Below, piece after piece: positions 8,205 to 17,146 of a stretch of DNA of 64,000 nucleotides. The notes below the pieces were generated by a model. The model ran no database searches and was not told the origin of the DNA. It worked only from the letters and a program-made list of their open reading frames with translations. A program made the translations under genes and the position numbers. Origin of the DNA: Martelella endophytica (GTDB lineage Bacteria > Pseudomonadota > Alphaproteobacteria > Rhizobiales > Rhizobiaceae); NCBI RefSeq assembly GCF_000960975.1, contig NZ_CP010803.1, positions 2,383,944-2,447,943 on the forward strand. The letters are read 5' to 3'. Numbering within the stretch: the first letter of the stretch is position 1; every line of letters starts with the position of its first letter.

Positions 8205-9644
8205 TCAGCCGTTGATCACGGCCTCCACTGCCGCCCGCGGACCCTTTTTGGCAATCGCGCGATAGGCTTCGACGATTGTCGAGCGGAAGCCTGGCTCGCG
8301 GCGCAGGTCCTCTTCGAAGACGGCGTCGTTGTTCAGGATCACGTCGACCAGCGCGTCGCCGTCGTAGTTTTTTGCCTTCGCGATCAGGTCGTCACTCAGC
8401 GGATCTGTCAGCTTGCCGCCTTCGTCCGCCGTCACCTTGACGAAACGGATCCAGCCGGCAACGGCCAGCGCGAGCAACGGCCAGGGCGTGTTGCTCTGCA
8501 GGTGCCAGGCGATGCCGTGCAGCAGGCGTTGGGGCAGTTTCTGACTGGTGTCCCAGGCGATCTGGGCGGTGCGGTGCTTCAGCTTCGGATTGGCGAAGCG
8601 GGTGATCAGCTCGTCGGCATAGGCCTCGAGGTCGACACCCTCGATCGGCGGCAGGGTGGGGCGCTGTTCGTCGAGCATGATCTTGCGTGCGGCCTTGCGG
8701 AACACCGGATCGGCCATGCAGGCGGCGACTGTTTCGAGACCGGAAAGGCTGCCGAGCATCGCCAGGAATGTGTGTGCGCCGTTGAGCATGCGAAGCTTCA
8801 TCATCTCGAACGGGCGGACATCGTCGGTCAATGTCGCGCCGCCTTCGGCAAAGGGCGGCCGGTCGGTGGCAAAGTCGTCCTCGATCACCCACTGGCGGAA
8901 AGGCTCGCAGACAATGCCGTTCTCATCCTCACGGCCGTTGATCTTCATCAGCAGGTCGCGGCCATAATCATCGAGCGCCGGCACGACGCGGTCGACCATG
9001 GTGGAAGGGAAGCTGACATTGGCATCGATCCAGTCGGCAAGGCCGGTATCGCGCTTGTGCGCAAGGCCGAGGACGACGGCGCGCACCAGCTTGCCGTTAT
9101 CGGGCTGATTGTCACAGGAGAGAACGGTAAGTCCCGGCAATCCGGCTTCGCGCCTCAGCCGCAGACCCTCGACGATCACGCCGATCGCGGTTGTGGGATT
9201 TTCCGGCGTCTTGAGATCGGCGATGATACCCTTGTTGTCTGGGTCGAGATGGCCGTTGCGGCTGCAATAGCCCTTCTCGGTGATCGTCAGGCTGATGACC
9301 GCCATCGGCTCGGCCGCGATAATGCCGAGCAGCGTGTCCATGCCGTCACGCTTCGGGTGACAGGTGCCGATGACGACGCCGATTTCGCGTGCCGTGACGG
9401 TGTCCGCGTCGATCTCGGCGACGGTATAGGTGTTGCCGGCCTCATCAAGGGCGGTCAGCTCCTCGACGCCGGAGTTGAGGCGGCAGGCGATCACGCCCCA
9501 GTCTCCGCCGACCTTGTTCATGCCTTCCTGCAGATAGATCATCTGATGGGCGCGGGCAAAGCCACCGAAACCGATATGGAGAATGCGCGGCTTCAGCACG
9601 CCTACATCGAATTGAGGGCTTTCCCTCAGAACAGTCTCTTCCAT
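8205..9644 (-). CDS. Mannitol dehydrogenase / fructuronate reductase family oxidoreductase
   Basis: NAD(P)-dependent long-chain polyol/uronate dehydrogenase (479 aa). The N-terminal Rossmann part begins ILHIGFGGFARAHQ. The C-terminal all-helical domain carries the family catalytic segment KLRMLNGAHTFLAMLG, a Lys...Asn...His arrangement. Members include mannitol 2-dehydrogenase, fructuronate reductase (UxuB), tagaturonate reductase and arabinitol dehydrogenase; sequence alone does not separate them. Placement beside a mannosidase and ROK regulator would suit mannitol or mannonate/fructuronate interconversion. The stop lies only 6 bases from the convergent ROK gene, and the gene is divergent from the amylase gene. 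Confidence 0.85.
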   Translation of the reverse strand: MEETVLRESPQFDVGVLKPRILHIGFGGFARAHQMIYLQEGMNKVGGDWGVIACRLNSGVEELTALDEAGNTYTVAEIDADTVTAREIGVVIGTCHPKRDGMDTLLGIIAAEPMAVISLTITEKGYCSRNGHLDPDNKGIIADLKTPENPTTAIGVIVEGLRLRREAGLPGLTVLSCDNQPDNGKLVRAVVLGLAHKRDTGLADWIDANVSFPSTMVDRVVPALDDYGRDLLMKINGREDENGIVCEPFRQWVIEDDFATDRPPFAEGGATLTDDVRPFEMMKLRMLNGAHTFLAMLGSLSGLETVAACMADPVFRKAARKIMLDEQRPTLPPIEGVDLEAYADELITRFANPKLKHRTAQIAWDTSQKLPQRLLHGIAWHLQSNTPWPLLALAVAGWIRFVKVTADEGGKLTDPLSDDLIAKAKNYDGDALVDVILNNDAVFEEDLRREPGFRSTIVEAYRAIAKKGPRAAVEAVING

Positions 9645-9809
9645 ATCGGTATCCTCTCACTCCGGAATGCACGCTGAGCATATCGTTGCCCGACGCGACG
9701 TTCGTCAAGGCTTGATTGTGATAAAAGAGCGTGCGGTCCGCCGATGCCAAAGGAACTTTCGCCCCGGCATGGCGTTGTTGGCGGGTGCTTTTCACATTGG
9801 AGTTTCAAC

Positions 9810-11297
9810 ATGTCCGGACGGGTGCTTCTGCAGTTTTTTCATTGGTACTATCCGGACGGAGGCAAGCTTTGGGATGAAGTGGCGGAAAAGGCCGAGAGCC
9901 TTGCCACGATCGGTGTCACAGACGTCTGGCTGCCGCCGGCCTACAAGGGCTCTTCCGGCGGCTATTCCGTCGGCTACGACACCTACGACCTGTTTGACCT
10001 TGGCGAATTCGACCAGAAGGGCACGGTTGCCACCAAATACGGCGATCGTGGCGCTCTGGAGAATGCCTGCCGCACGCTTGCCGATCATGGCATCGGCGCT
10101 ATTCACGACGTTGTCTTGAACCACAAGATGGGCGCCGACGAAAAGGAGCGGGTGAAGGTCCGCCGCGCCAATCCCGAAAACCGCACCGAGATCGAGGACG
10201 AAGCCTTCGAGGCGGAAGCCTATACCCGCTTCACCTTTCCGGGACGGCAGGGCAAGTACTCGAAATTCATCTGGACGCAGAAGTGCTTCACCGGCATCGA
10301 CTATCTCGAGAACCCGAACGAGACCGGCGTCTTCCGCCTCGTCAACGAATATGGCGAGGGCGAGTGGAACGACGAGGTCGACCAGGAACTCGGCAATTAC
10401 GATTATCTGATCGGCGCCGATATCGAATTCCGCAACCGCGCCGTCTACGAGGAGCTGAAATACTGGGGGCGGTGGTTTTCCGAACAGGTCGCCGTCGGCG
10501 GCTTTCGCCTCGACGCCGCCAAGCACATCCCGGCCTGGTTCTTCCGCGACTGGATCGGGCACATGCGCGAAGCCGTCAGGGAAGACCTCTTCGTCGTCGC
10601 CGAATACTGGCACCCGGATATCGGCGCGCTTGAGGCCTATCTCGATCTGGTCGATGGCCAGCTGACGCTCTTCGATGTCGGCCTGCATCACAATTTCCAT
10701 GATGCCTCGAAGGCCGGCGGCGATTACGACATGCGAACCATCTTCGACGGCGCCTTTGTCACGGCGAAGCCGGAGCATGCGGTGACGCTGGTGGAAAATC
10801 ATGACACCCAGCCGCTGCAATCGCTGGAGGCGGCCGTCGAGCCCTGGTTCAAGCCGCTTGCCTATGCACTGATCCTGATGCGCGAGCAGGGCATTCCAAG
10901 TGTGTTTTATGCTGACCTTTACGGCGTCGAATATCGCGATAGCGGCGATGACGGCAACGAGCATGACATCGTCATGCCAAAGATCGAATGTCTGCCGAAG
11001 CTGATCGAGGCGCGCAGGCGCTTCGCCAATGGCGCCCAGACCGACATTTTCGACGATCCGCACTGCCTGGCGATCGTCCGGCAGGGCACGGCGGATGCCG
11101 CCGGTTCCGTCACCGTGCTGACCAATGGCGACGAGGCTTCAAAGGAAATCGAGCTCGGCGAGGCTCATGCCGGCGCGACCTTCCGCGATTTCCTCGGCCA
11201 CCGCGAGGACACGGTAACCGCCGACGAGAACGGCAAGGCGACCTTCCCGGTGAATGCCGGCAGCGTCAGCGTCTGGGTGCGTGAGGACAGCCTCTGA
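9810..11297 (+). CDS. Cytoplasmic alpha-amylase (GH13)
   Basis: Alpha-1,4-glucan endohydrolase of the GH13 family (495 aa). The (beta/alpha)8 barrel motifs are all present: region I DVVLNHKM, region II GFRLDAAKH with the Asp nucleophile, region III VVAEYW with the acid/base Glu, and region IV VENHDTQ. The opening GRVLLQFFHWYYPDGG resembles intracellular AmyA-type amylases. No signal peptide is seen, so it acts on internal malto-oligosaccharides or glycogen. ATG at 9810 follows GGAG; a longer frame from 9744 lacks homologous sequence. It adds alpha-glucan breakdown to the sugar locus. Stop is 8 bases from convergent aroC. Confidence 0.92.
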   Translation: MSGRVLLQFFHWYYPDGGKLWDEVAEKAESLATIGVTDVWLPPAYKGSSGGYSVGYDTYDLFDLGEFDQKGTVATKYGDRGALENACRTLADHGIGAIHDVVLNHKMGADEKERVKVRRANPENRTEIEDEAFEAEAYTRFTFPGRQGKYSKFIWTQKCFTGIDYLENPNETGVFRLVNEYGEGEWNDEVDQELGNYDYLIGADIEFRNRAVYEELKYWGRWFSEQVAVGGFRLDAAKHIPAWFFRDWIGHMREAVREDLFVVAEYWHPDIGALEAYLDLVDGQLTLFDVGLHHNFHDASKAGGDYDMRTIFDGAFVTAKPEHAVTLVENHDTQPLQSLEAAVEPWFKPLAYALILMREQGIPSVFYADLYGVEYRDSGDDGNEHDIVMPKIECLPKLIEARRRFANGAQTDIFDDPHCLAIVRQGTADAAGSVTVLTNGDEASKEIELGEAHAGATFRDFLGHREDTVTADENGKATFPVNAGSVSVWVREDSL

Positions 11298-11305
11298 GCG
11301 AGGGC

Positions 11306-12403
11306 TCAGTCGAGCCGTCCCGTCTGGCCGCGATCGCGCAGATAATGGTCGGCAACGGTGCAGGCCACCATCGCCTCGCCGATCGGTACGGCGCGGATGC
11401 CGACGCAGGGGTCGTGGCGGCCCTTGGTCCTCAGCTCCACTTCCTTGCCGTCCTGGTCGATCGACTGACGCGGCGTCAGGATCGATGAGGTCGGCTTGAT
11501 GGCGAAGCGGGCGACGATCGGCTCGCCGGTCGATATCCCGCCGAGAATGCCGCCGGCGTGGTTTGAGAGAAAGCGAGGGCGGCCGTCATTGCCGATGCGC
11601 ATCTCGTCGGCGTTCTCCTCACCGGTCAGCTCTGCCGAATTGAAGCCTTCGCCGATCTCGACACCCTTGACGGCGTTGATCGACATCAGGCCCGCCGCGA
11701 TGTCCTGATCGAGCTTGGCATAGATCGGTGCGCCAAGGCCGGCGGGCACGCCCTCGGCTACCACCTCGACCACGGCGCCGACGGAGGAGCCAGCCTTGCG
11801 GATGCCGTCGAGATATTCTTCCCAGACCGGCACCATTTCCGGATCCGGGCAGAAGAACGGGTTGTTGTTGACCTCGTCCCAGTTCCAGTTGTCGCGGTTG
11901 ATCTTGTGCTTGCCGATCTGGGTCAGCGCACCGCGATAGGTGACACCGGGCAGCACCTTGCGGGCAAGAGCACCGGCGGCAACGCGGGCCGCCGTCTCGC
12001 GAGCCGACGAGCGGCCGCCGCCGCGATAGTCGCGCAACCCGTATTTGACGTCGTAGGTATAATCGGCATGGCCGGGGCGATACTGCCGGGCGATTTCGCC
12101 GTAATCCTTGGAGCGCTGGTCGGTATTCTCGATCATCATCGAGATCGGCGTGCCGGTGGTGATGAAGGTGACGCCATCTTCCTGCGGCAGCACGCCGGAG
12201 AGCACCTTCACCTCATCGGCCTCGCGCCGCTGGGTGACGAAGCGCGACTGGCCGGGCTTGCGACGGTCGAGATAGGTCTGGATGTCGGCAAGCGTGAAGG
12301 CGATGCCGGGCGGGCAGCCATCGATGACGCAGCCAAGCGCCGGCCCGTGGCTTTCGCCCCAGGTGGTGACGCGGAACATGTGTCCGAATGTATTGTGCGA
12401 CAT
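11306..12403 (-). CDS. aroC: Chorismate synthase
   Basis: Last step of the shikimate pathway: converts 5-enolpyruvylshikimate-3-phosphate to chorismate using reduced FMN, in the cytoplasm (365 aa). The chorismate synthase signatures are clear: [18 protein letters not shown] at the N-terminus, [19 protein letters not shown] in the middle and [17 protein letters not shown] near the C-terminus. ATG at 12403 follows GGAGG and starts [20 protein letters not shown] as in the family; the longer frame from 12439 is not needed. It lies downstream of a histidine phosphatase and fabI on the same strand, an arrangement I know from rhizobia. Confidence 0.97.
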   Translation of the reverse strand: MSHNTFGHMFRVTTWGESHGPALGCVIDGCPPGIAFTLADIQTYLDRRKPGQSRFVTQRREADEVKVLSGVLPQEDGVTFITTGTPISMMIENTDQRSKDYGEIARQYRPGHADYTYDVKYGLRDYRGGGRSSARETAARVAAGALARKVLPGVTYRGALTQIGKHKINRDNWNWDEVNNNPFFCPDPEMVPVWEEYLDGIRKAGSSVGAVVEVVAEGVPAGLGAPIYAKLDQDIAAGLMSINAVKGVEIGEGFNSAELTGEENADEMRIGNDGRPRFLSNHAGGILGGISTGEPIVARFAIKPTSSILTPRQSIDQDGKEVELRTKGRHDPCVGIRAVPIGEAMVACTVADHYLRDRGQTGRLD

Positions 12404-12478
12404 ATGAAACCTCCGACAACCCGCCAATTCCTGCGCCACGGCTCTATAGCAATTGACGGATGAGGAAAAGTCTCGGGC

Positions 12479-13069
12479 CTAAACAATCCAGCCGATCGTG
12501 CCCTCTGTTGGATCAAGCCGCAGGATATTGTCCTGCGGGATCGGCCGTTCGGCTGCTTCCTCCGGCGAAACGTCGCCGACGATGCGAAAAAGCGAACGGA
12601 TGACGCCGCCGTGGCAGACGCAGACTGTAGGGCCGACGACGTCCTTCAGCCAGGCGCCGATGCGCCAGGAGAGGATCTCGTAGCTTTCGGCGTCGTCGCC
12701 GGGCGGCACAAAGGCCCATTTGTCCTTTTCGCGCTCTTCCAGGAGCTCCGGGCTGAAGCGGCCGACTTCATCCAGCGTGCGGCCTTCCCAGTCGCCGAAC
12801 GAAAGCTCCCTCAGCCGGTCATCGGTGCGGTAGAGTTCGGGCGTCAGGCCCATGGCGGCGCGCGCCCGTTCCATGGTTTCGCGCGTGCGCGACAGCGGGC
12901 TTGCGACGAAATCGAAGGCGCGGGCCTCCTGGCCCAGAAATTCGGAAAGCGCCGCTCCGTTTGCGGCGGCCTGGCCGCGTCCCTTTTCGTTCAGCGGAAT
13001 GTCCTTCTGGCCCTGCAGCCGTCGGGCGGCGTTCCAGTCGGTCTCACCGTGCCGGATGACGTATATCAG
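12479..13069 (-). CDS. Histidine phosphatase family protein (phosphoglycerate mutase-like)
   Basis: Member of the histidine phosphatase superfamily (about 196 aa). The catalytic RHGETDW motif is at the N-terminus, with a second conserved Arg in SPLSRTRETMERA, Glu in LRELSFGDWEGRTL and the second catalytic His in VCVCHGGVIRS. The substrate is unknown; the family includes cofactor-dependent phosphoglycerate mutases and small-molecule phosphatases. The start is uncertain: homology begins at LLIYVIRHGE, where a TTG (13069) is the nearest start codon, whereas the longest ATG frame opens at 13108. It sits between fabI (terminator in between) and aroC. Confidence 0.82.
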   Translation of the reverse strand: MIYVIRHGETDWNAARRLQGQKDIPLNEKGRGQAAANGAALSEFLGQEARAFDFVASPLSRTRETMERARAAMGLTPELYRTDDRLRELSFGDWEGRTLDEVGRFSPELLEEREKDKWAFVPPGDDAESYEILSWRIGAWLKDVVGPTVCVCHGGVIRSLFRIVGDVSPEEAAERPIPQDNILRLDPTEGTIGWIV

Positions 13070-13240
13070 CAATGTTTCGGTCCCGTTTTCGGCCGGGTGT
13101 CGGCCCAATCAATTTTCGTTACAGCGTGATGCCAAAATTCAAAGCGATTTGAGGTTTTTGCACATGTTTTGCGGAGGAATGGCCGGCGGAATGCCGTCCT
13201 GAAGCCTTGAAAGCCTAGCGCCGGAAGAGCCGGCGCGCAA

Positions 13241-13272
13241 AACAAAAAGGCGCGGGATGATCACCGCGCCTT
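13241..13272 (-). terminator. Rho-independent terminator of fabI
   Basis: Read on the minus strand, AAGGCGCGG and CCGCGCCTT form a perfect 9-bp stem around an 8-base loop (13247-13272). It is followed by TTTTGTTTTG. It lies directly behind the fabI stop and should end the fabI transcript before the phosphatase/aroC genes. Confidence 0.85.
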
Positions 13273-13278
13273 CCATTC

Positions 13279-14100
13279 TCAGTCCTTGACGACGACCGAA
13301 ATGTCCGGTGCGTCGACCGCTTTCATGCCGACCACATGATAACCCGAGTCGGCGTGGAGCACTTCGCCGGTGACCGAGGTCGAAAGGTCGGAGAGCAGGA
13401 AGAGGGCGGTGTTGCCGACCTCGTCGATGGTGACGTTGCGCTTCAGCGGCGAGTTGTATTCGTTCCACTTCAGAATGTAGCGGAAGTCGCCGATTGCCGA
13501 GCCTGCAAGCGTCTTGATCGGGCCGGCGGAGAGGCCGTTGACGCGGATGCCGCGACCGCCGAGGTCAACGGCCATGTAGCGCACGCTGGCTTCCAGAGCT
13601 GCCTTGGCAACGCCCATGACGTTATAATGCGGCATGACCTTTTCGGCGCCGTAATAGGTGAGAGTCACCATGGAGCCGCCGTCATTCATCATTTGTTCCG
13701 CGCGTTTTGCAATCGCGGTGAACGAGTAAACCGAGATATCCATCGACTTGGCGAAGTTCTCGCGCGAGGTGTCGAGATAACGGCCGGTGAGCTCGTCCTT
13801 GTCGGAAAACGCGATGGCGTGGACGACGAAATCGATCGAGCCCCAGACTTCTTCGAGGCGGGCGAAAACGGCATCGATGGTTGCGGGATCGGTGACATCA
13901 CAGTGACCGGCCATGACGGCGTCCAGTTCCTGGGCGAGCGGTTCGACGCGCTTCTTCAGGTTGTCGCCCTGCCATGTCAGTGCGATTTCGGCCCCGGCTT
14001 CATGACACGCTTTGGCAATGCCCCATGCGATCGAACGGTTATTGGCGACACCAAGAATAATGCCGCGTTTGCCTTTCATGAGGCCGTTTGCTTCAGCCAT
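13279..14100 (-). CDS. fabI: Enoyl-[acyl-carrier-protein] reductase (NADH)
   Basis: Reduces trans-2-enoyl-ACP in the last step of each fatty-acid elongation cycle (273 aa, cytoplasm). It is a divergent short-chain dehydrogenase: nucleotide-binding LGVANNRSIAWG at the N-terminus and the FabI catalytic Tyr-x6-Lys within YNVMGVAKAALEASVRYMA, preceded by TYYGAEKVMPH. It is the target of triclosan-type inhibitors in other bacteria. ATG at 14100 follows AAGGAG and gives the family N-terminus (MAEANGLMKGKRGIILG); an in-frame ATG at 14214 would add 38 non-homologous residues. Its leader contains two perfect palindromes (14131-14149, 14154-14176), and a strong terminator follows the gene. Confidence 0.96.
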   Translation of the reverse strand: MAEANGLMKGKRGIILGVANNRSIAWGIAKACHEAGAEIALTWQGDNLKKRVEPLAQELDAVMAGHCDVTDPATIDAVFARLEEVWGSIDFVVHAIAFSDKDELTGRYLDTSRENFAKSMDISVYSFTAIAKRAEQMMNDGGSMVTLTYYGAEKVMPHYNVMGVAKAALEASVRYMAVDLGGRGIRVNGLSAGPIKTLAGSAIGDFRYILKWNEYNSPLKRNVTIDEVGNTALFLLSDLSTSVTGEVLHADSGYHVVGMKAVDAPDISVVVKD

Positions 14101-14130
14101 GTGCGATGCTCCTTGCAACTCTCTTCTTTT

Positions 14131-14149
14131 CTGCCTATGGCATAGGCAG
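14131..14149 (-). promoter_or_regulatory. 19-base perfect palindrome in the fabI leader
   Basis: CTGCCTATG-G-CATAGGCAG is a perfect 9-bp inverted repeat around one base, 31-49 bases before the fabI start codon. It could be a repressor operator or fold as a stem-loop (8 bp, 3-base loop) a few bases before the ribosome site. Confidence 0.55.
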
Positions 14150-14153
14150 CAAT

Positions 14154-14176
14154 GCGGTTCAAGCTGAGCGAACCGC
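14154..14176 (-). promoter_or_regulatory. Second perfect inverted repeat in the fabI leader
   Basis: GCGGTTC (14154-14160) and GAACCGC (14170-14176) are perfectly complementary across 9 bases. They lie right after the predicted transcription start of fabI and next to the 14131-14149 palindrome. Operator or leader hairpin; not resolved. Confidence 0.5.
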
Positions 14177-14185
14177 GGAGCAAAC

Positions 14186-14214
14186 GCTTTAGCTTCCGAA
14201 AAGGTTATTGCCAA
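14186..14214 (-). promoter_or_regulatory. Candidate fabI promoter
   Basis: On the minus strand TTGGCA (14209-14214) is followed after exactly 17 bases by TAAAGC (14186-14191). This places the start of transcription near 14179, so that both palindromes fall in the 5' leader. The -10 match is modest, as is common in alphaproteobacteria. Confidence 0.4.
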
Positions 14215-14323
14215 GCCCTCGACTTTTGCGTTCAGTCATGTCGCGATGGCGATTGGCATCGTAGAAGGAAGCGGCCGGTGATCATCCCCGGCGCGCGAAA
14301 GTCAAAATACCGGGAGTGAACCC

Positions 14324-14944
14324 ATGGCTGAGGCAGTTGTCGGCAAGGCCGATTTCACCGCTGAAAACGATCCCTTCGAACTGTTTGGACGATGGCTGAA
14401 GGAAGCCCAGGCGAGCGAGCCGAACGATCCGAACGCCACCGCCGTCGCCACGGTCGACGATGACGGGCTCCCTAATGTGCGCATGGTGCTGATGAAGGAA
14501 TACGATCCTCGCGGCTTCGTGTTCTACACCAATTTCGAAAGCCAGAAGGGCCGGGAACTGCTCGGCCAACCGAAGGCCGCGATGTGCTTCCACTGGAAGT
14601 CCCTGCGCCGCCAGATCCGCATTCGCGGTCCGGTCGAGGTGGTCAGCGACGAGGAGGCGGATACCTATTTCCATTCGCGCCCGCGCGGCAGCCGTATCGG
14701 TGCCTGGGCCTCGAAGCAGTCGCGGCCGCTCGAAAGCCGTTTTGCGCTGGAAAAGGCCGTTGCCCAGCACACTGCCAAATATGGCGTCGGCGAGGTGCCG
14801 CGCCCGGATTACTGGTCGGGCTTCCGGCTGAAGCCGGTTTCAATCGAGTTCTGGCGCGATGGCAAGTTCCGCCTGCATGACCGCATCGAGTTCCGCCGCG
14901 CCGGAACCGAAGGCGGCTGGCAGAAGGTCAGGATGTATCCGTAA
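14324..14944 (+). CDS. pdxH: Pyridoxamine 5'-phosphate oxidase
   Basis: FMN-dependent oxidase that makes pyridoxal 5'-phosphate from pyridoxamine or pyridoxine 5'-phosphate, in the cytoplasm (206 aa, normal length). The FMN-binding split barrel shows [18 protein letters not shown] followed by [21 protein letters not shown] and [11 protein letters not shown]. The C-terminal dimerisation domain ends in the typical [24 protein letters not shown] lies before the ATG. Divergent from fabI, with a 223-base shared upstream region, and followed 11 bases later by the UPF0303 gene, probably co-transcribed. Confidence 0.96.
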   Translation: MAEAVVGKADFTAENDPFELFGRWLKEAQASEPNDPNATAVATVDDDGLPNVRMVLMKEYDPRGFVFYTNFESQKGRELLGQPKAAMCFHWKSLRRQIRIRGPVEVVSDEEADTYFHSRPRGSRIGAWASKQSRPLESRFALEKAVAQHTAKYGVGEVPRPDYWSGFRLKPVSIEFWRDGKFRLHDRIEFRRAGTEGGWQKVRMYP

Positions 14945-14955
14945 GGGAGATCGCA

Positions 14956-15426
14956 ATGAGCGAGATCGAGGAACGCGAACAGAAGGTGGCGGACGAGCAG
15001 TCCCGCCTGGTCTTTTCCCGCTTCGATGAGGAAGATGCATGGGACCTCGGCCAGCGTCTGGTCGCGCGCGCGCTGGCGCATGGTGCGCCCGTCGTCATCA
15101 ATATCCGCACGCCGAACCGCACACTGTTCCATTCGGCGCTGCCAGGCTCCGCGCCCGACAACGACGTTTGGGCGCGTCGCAAATCGAACGTCGTCTTCCA
15201 TTTCCACCGCTCGTCCTATGCCGTCGAACTGGAGCACCGCCGCAAGGGCCGAACCATCGGCCCCGAACTCGGCCTTGATCTCAAAGACTATGCCGACCAC
15301 GGCGGCAGCTTCCCGGTTCGCATCAAGGATGTCGGCGTGGTGGCCGCGATCACTGTGTCGGGCCTCGCCAGCGCAGACGATCACGGGCTGATTGTTGCGG
15401 TGCTGGAATCCTATCTCGATCCATAA
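14956..15426 (+). CDS. UPF0303 / heme-degrading-domain family protein
   Basis: Small soluble protein (156 aa) of the UPF0303 family, related to the GlcG/HbpS 'Haem_degrading' fold. Visible family features are the N-terminal helix with FDEEDAWDLGQRLVARAL, the strand APVVINIRTPNRTLFHSALPG, the WARRKSNVVFHFHRSSY segment and the C-terminal GSFPVRIKDVGVVAAITVSG. Biochemical function is not established; heme binding is reported only for distant relatives. It follows pdxH by 11 bases with GGGAGA ahead of its ATG, suggesting one transcript. Confidence 0.82.
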   Translation: MSEIEEREQKVADEQSRLVFSRFDEEDAWDLGQRLVARALAHGAPVVINIRTPNRTLFHSALPGSAPDNDVWARRKSNVVFHFHRSSYAVELEHRRKGRTIGPELGLDLKDYADHGGSFPVRIKDVGVVAAITVSGLASADDHGLIVAVLESYLDP

Positions 15427-15649
15427 CGCGGGCCGTGAGACATTTTGCCACCCAGGGGCGTAACGGCATTTTCTTCGGCTGAGGATTGTGCTAAAGCCAC
15501 GCCACGGTCTGCAGTTCACCGAGGCGTCGCTGTCCCCTTTGGGGTGCTAAACCTGCCAGTTTGATGTCGACACCTGACCAGATCACCGTGCCGCCTCGCA
15601 AGTCAGCGACCAGCGATGAAACAATGAGCGGCATGTTCGGGATCCAGTC

Positions 15650-16195
15650 ATGTCGAAAGAAAAAATCCCTCTTCTTGCGGATGATTTGTCCGCTTTCACC
15701 CGTGCGCTTTCGCATCAGCTCGGCGATAGCGAAGGCACCCCCTCGCACCTCTCGCTGATGAATATGCTCGCCCGTTCGGGCGGTTTCCGCAATTTTCAGC
15801 ATCTGCGCGCTGCCCATGCGGCCGAGAAGCGGCTGGCGCGGCCGGAACAGCCGGTGGTCGCGGATTTTCGCCTGGTGGAGCGAGCGCTGCAGCAGTTTGA
15901 TCACCGTGGAAAGCTGAAACAGTGGCCATCGCGACGGACAGTGCAGAGCCTCAGTCTCTGGGCTTTCTGGGCGCTGATGCCGGCCTCTGCGGACCTTTCC
16001 GAACCGTCGGTGAACGCGCTGTTGAACGCCTACCACCTGTTCGGCGATGCAGCGCAATTGCGACGCAGCATGGTGGAGCACGGGCTGGTGACGCGCAAAC
16101 GGGATTGCTCGTCCTACCGGCGTGTGGAGCAGAGGCTGACGGCCGAAGCCGCAATCCTCATCGCACGCCTGAAAGCGCGCCGGACCGCAGCCTGA
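15650..16195 (+). CDS. DUF2087 domain-containing protein
   Basis: Protein of 181 aa whose C-terminal ~75 residues match DUF2087: the pattern is WPSRRTVQSLSLWAFWAL, then NALLNAYHLFGDAAQLRR and VEHGLVTRKRDCSSYRR. DUF2087 often follows a helix-turn-helix domain and is thought to be DNA- or nucleic-acid-related. Here the N-terminal ~80 residues (SLMNMLARSGGFRNFQHL) resemble a small helical DNA-contact region, but I cannot name a family for them. Sits alone between pdxH/UPF0303 and a broken hydrolase, 31 bases upstream of the latter. Function unknown. Confidence 0.75.
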   Translation: MSKEKIPLLADDLSAFTRALSHQLGDSEGTPSHLSLMNMLARSGGFRNFQHLRAAHAAEKRLARPEQPVVADFRLVERALQQFDHRGKLKQWPSRRTVQSLSLWAFWALMPASADLSEPSVNALLNAYHLFGDAAQLRRSMVEHGLVTRKRDCSSYRRVEQRLTAEAAILIARLKARRTAA

Positions 16196-16226
16196 CGGCT
16201 TGCGCCTCACAGTGAAAGAGATATCA

Positions 16227-17146
16227 ATGACGTCCGCCCGTTCATGCGCGACCGCGTCGGCCGAAGGCGCGCGCGTCAAAATCATGCATACCCCAACCGG
16301 GACAATAGAAGTCGCCTTTGCAGGCAAAGCCGAGGGAAGGCCCGTGCTTGCCCTTCACGGCGGCATGGGAGGCTGGGATCAGTCGCTGATCCTGGCTCGG
16401 GCGGCGTTCGGCGAGGAGAGCGACCTCCACCGCTCGCCGTCTCGCGCCCGGGGCATCTCGGCACGCCGCTTGGTGTGGCTGTAATCCCCGGCGCTCAGGC
16501 CGAGCTCTATGCCGCGCTTCTGGATGTGCTCGATATCGGTCAGGTGACGGTGATTGCCGTATCGGCCGGCGGTCCGGCCGCGCTGGCCTTTGCTCTCAGA
16601 TATCCGGAAAGGGTTTCGGCGCTCATCCTGGTGTCGTGCTGCACCGGTACGCTCACGCCGCCGCGGGCCGTTACCGCCATGCTGCCGTTGATGCGGCTTG
16701 CGGCGCGATCGTCCTTGCTGATGGGTGTGCTCACGCGCGGGCTTGGTGACCCCGATCAGGCCGCCCGCCGCTCGATCCGCGATCGCGAGGTTCTCGCCCG
16801 GACGCTTGCCGATCCAGAGGCGGCGGGGCTGATGGCTGCTCTCAACAGGAGCGTTGTCGACCGGATGGCGGAAAGGCTGCCGGGCACGATTGCCGATACG
16901 CGCCTTTTCGCCAGCCAGGCGCCGATTGCGGTTGGAGCATTGAAGGTGCCGATGCTGGTCATCCACGGAACCGCCGACAGGATCGTGCCATTCGAGCATG
17001 GGAAGCGGGTCGCCGATGAGGCGCCCAGAGGCGAGTTGATGGCGATTGCCGGCGGCGAGCATGTGTCGCTTTTCACGGCACTTCATCAGGTGAGGAGCCG
17101 GATCGCGACCTTCCTAGCCGCAACGGGCAATTCGGCCTCAGGCTGA
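16227..17146 (+). pseudogene. Alpha/beta hydrolase with a -1 frameshift
   Basis: The reading frame opens at ATG 16227 (GAAAGAG before it) and encodes the N-terminal hydrolase strand with the oxyanion loop VLALHGGMGGWDQS. It then runs into stop after RRLVWL. From about 16431 the +1 frame continues the same protein: AVSRPGHLGTPLGV, the nucleophile elbow AVSAGGPAALAFALRYPE, the acid HGTADRIVPFEH and the base GGEHVSLF. A single missing base near 16430-16434 (CTCCACCGCTCGCC) restores one ~306-aa enzyme. Either a real inactivating mutation or a sequencing error. Both halves look otherwise intact, so the event is recent or artefactual. Substrate unknown. Confidence 0.85.

Noticed and set aside
13070..13108. 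Longer N-terminus (ATG at 13108) of the histidine phosphatase
   Set aside because: The extra 13 residues precede the conserved first strand LLIYVIRHGE and look non-homologous; TTG at 13069 fits the family better, though this is not certain.
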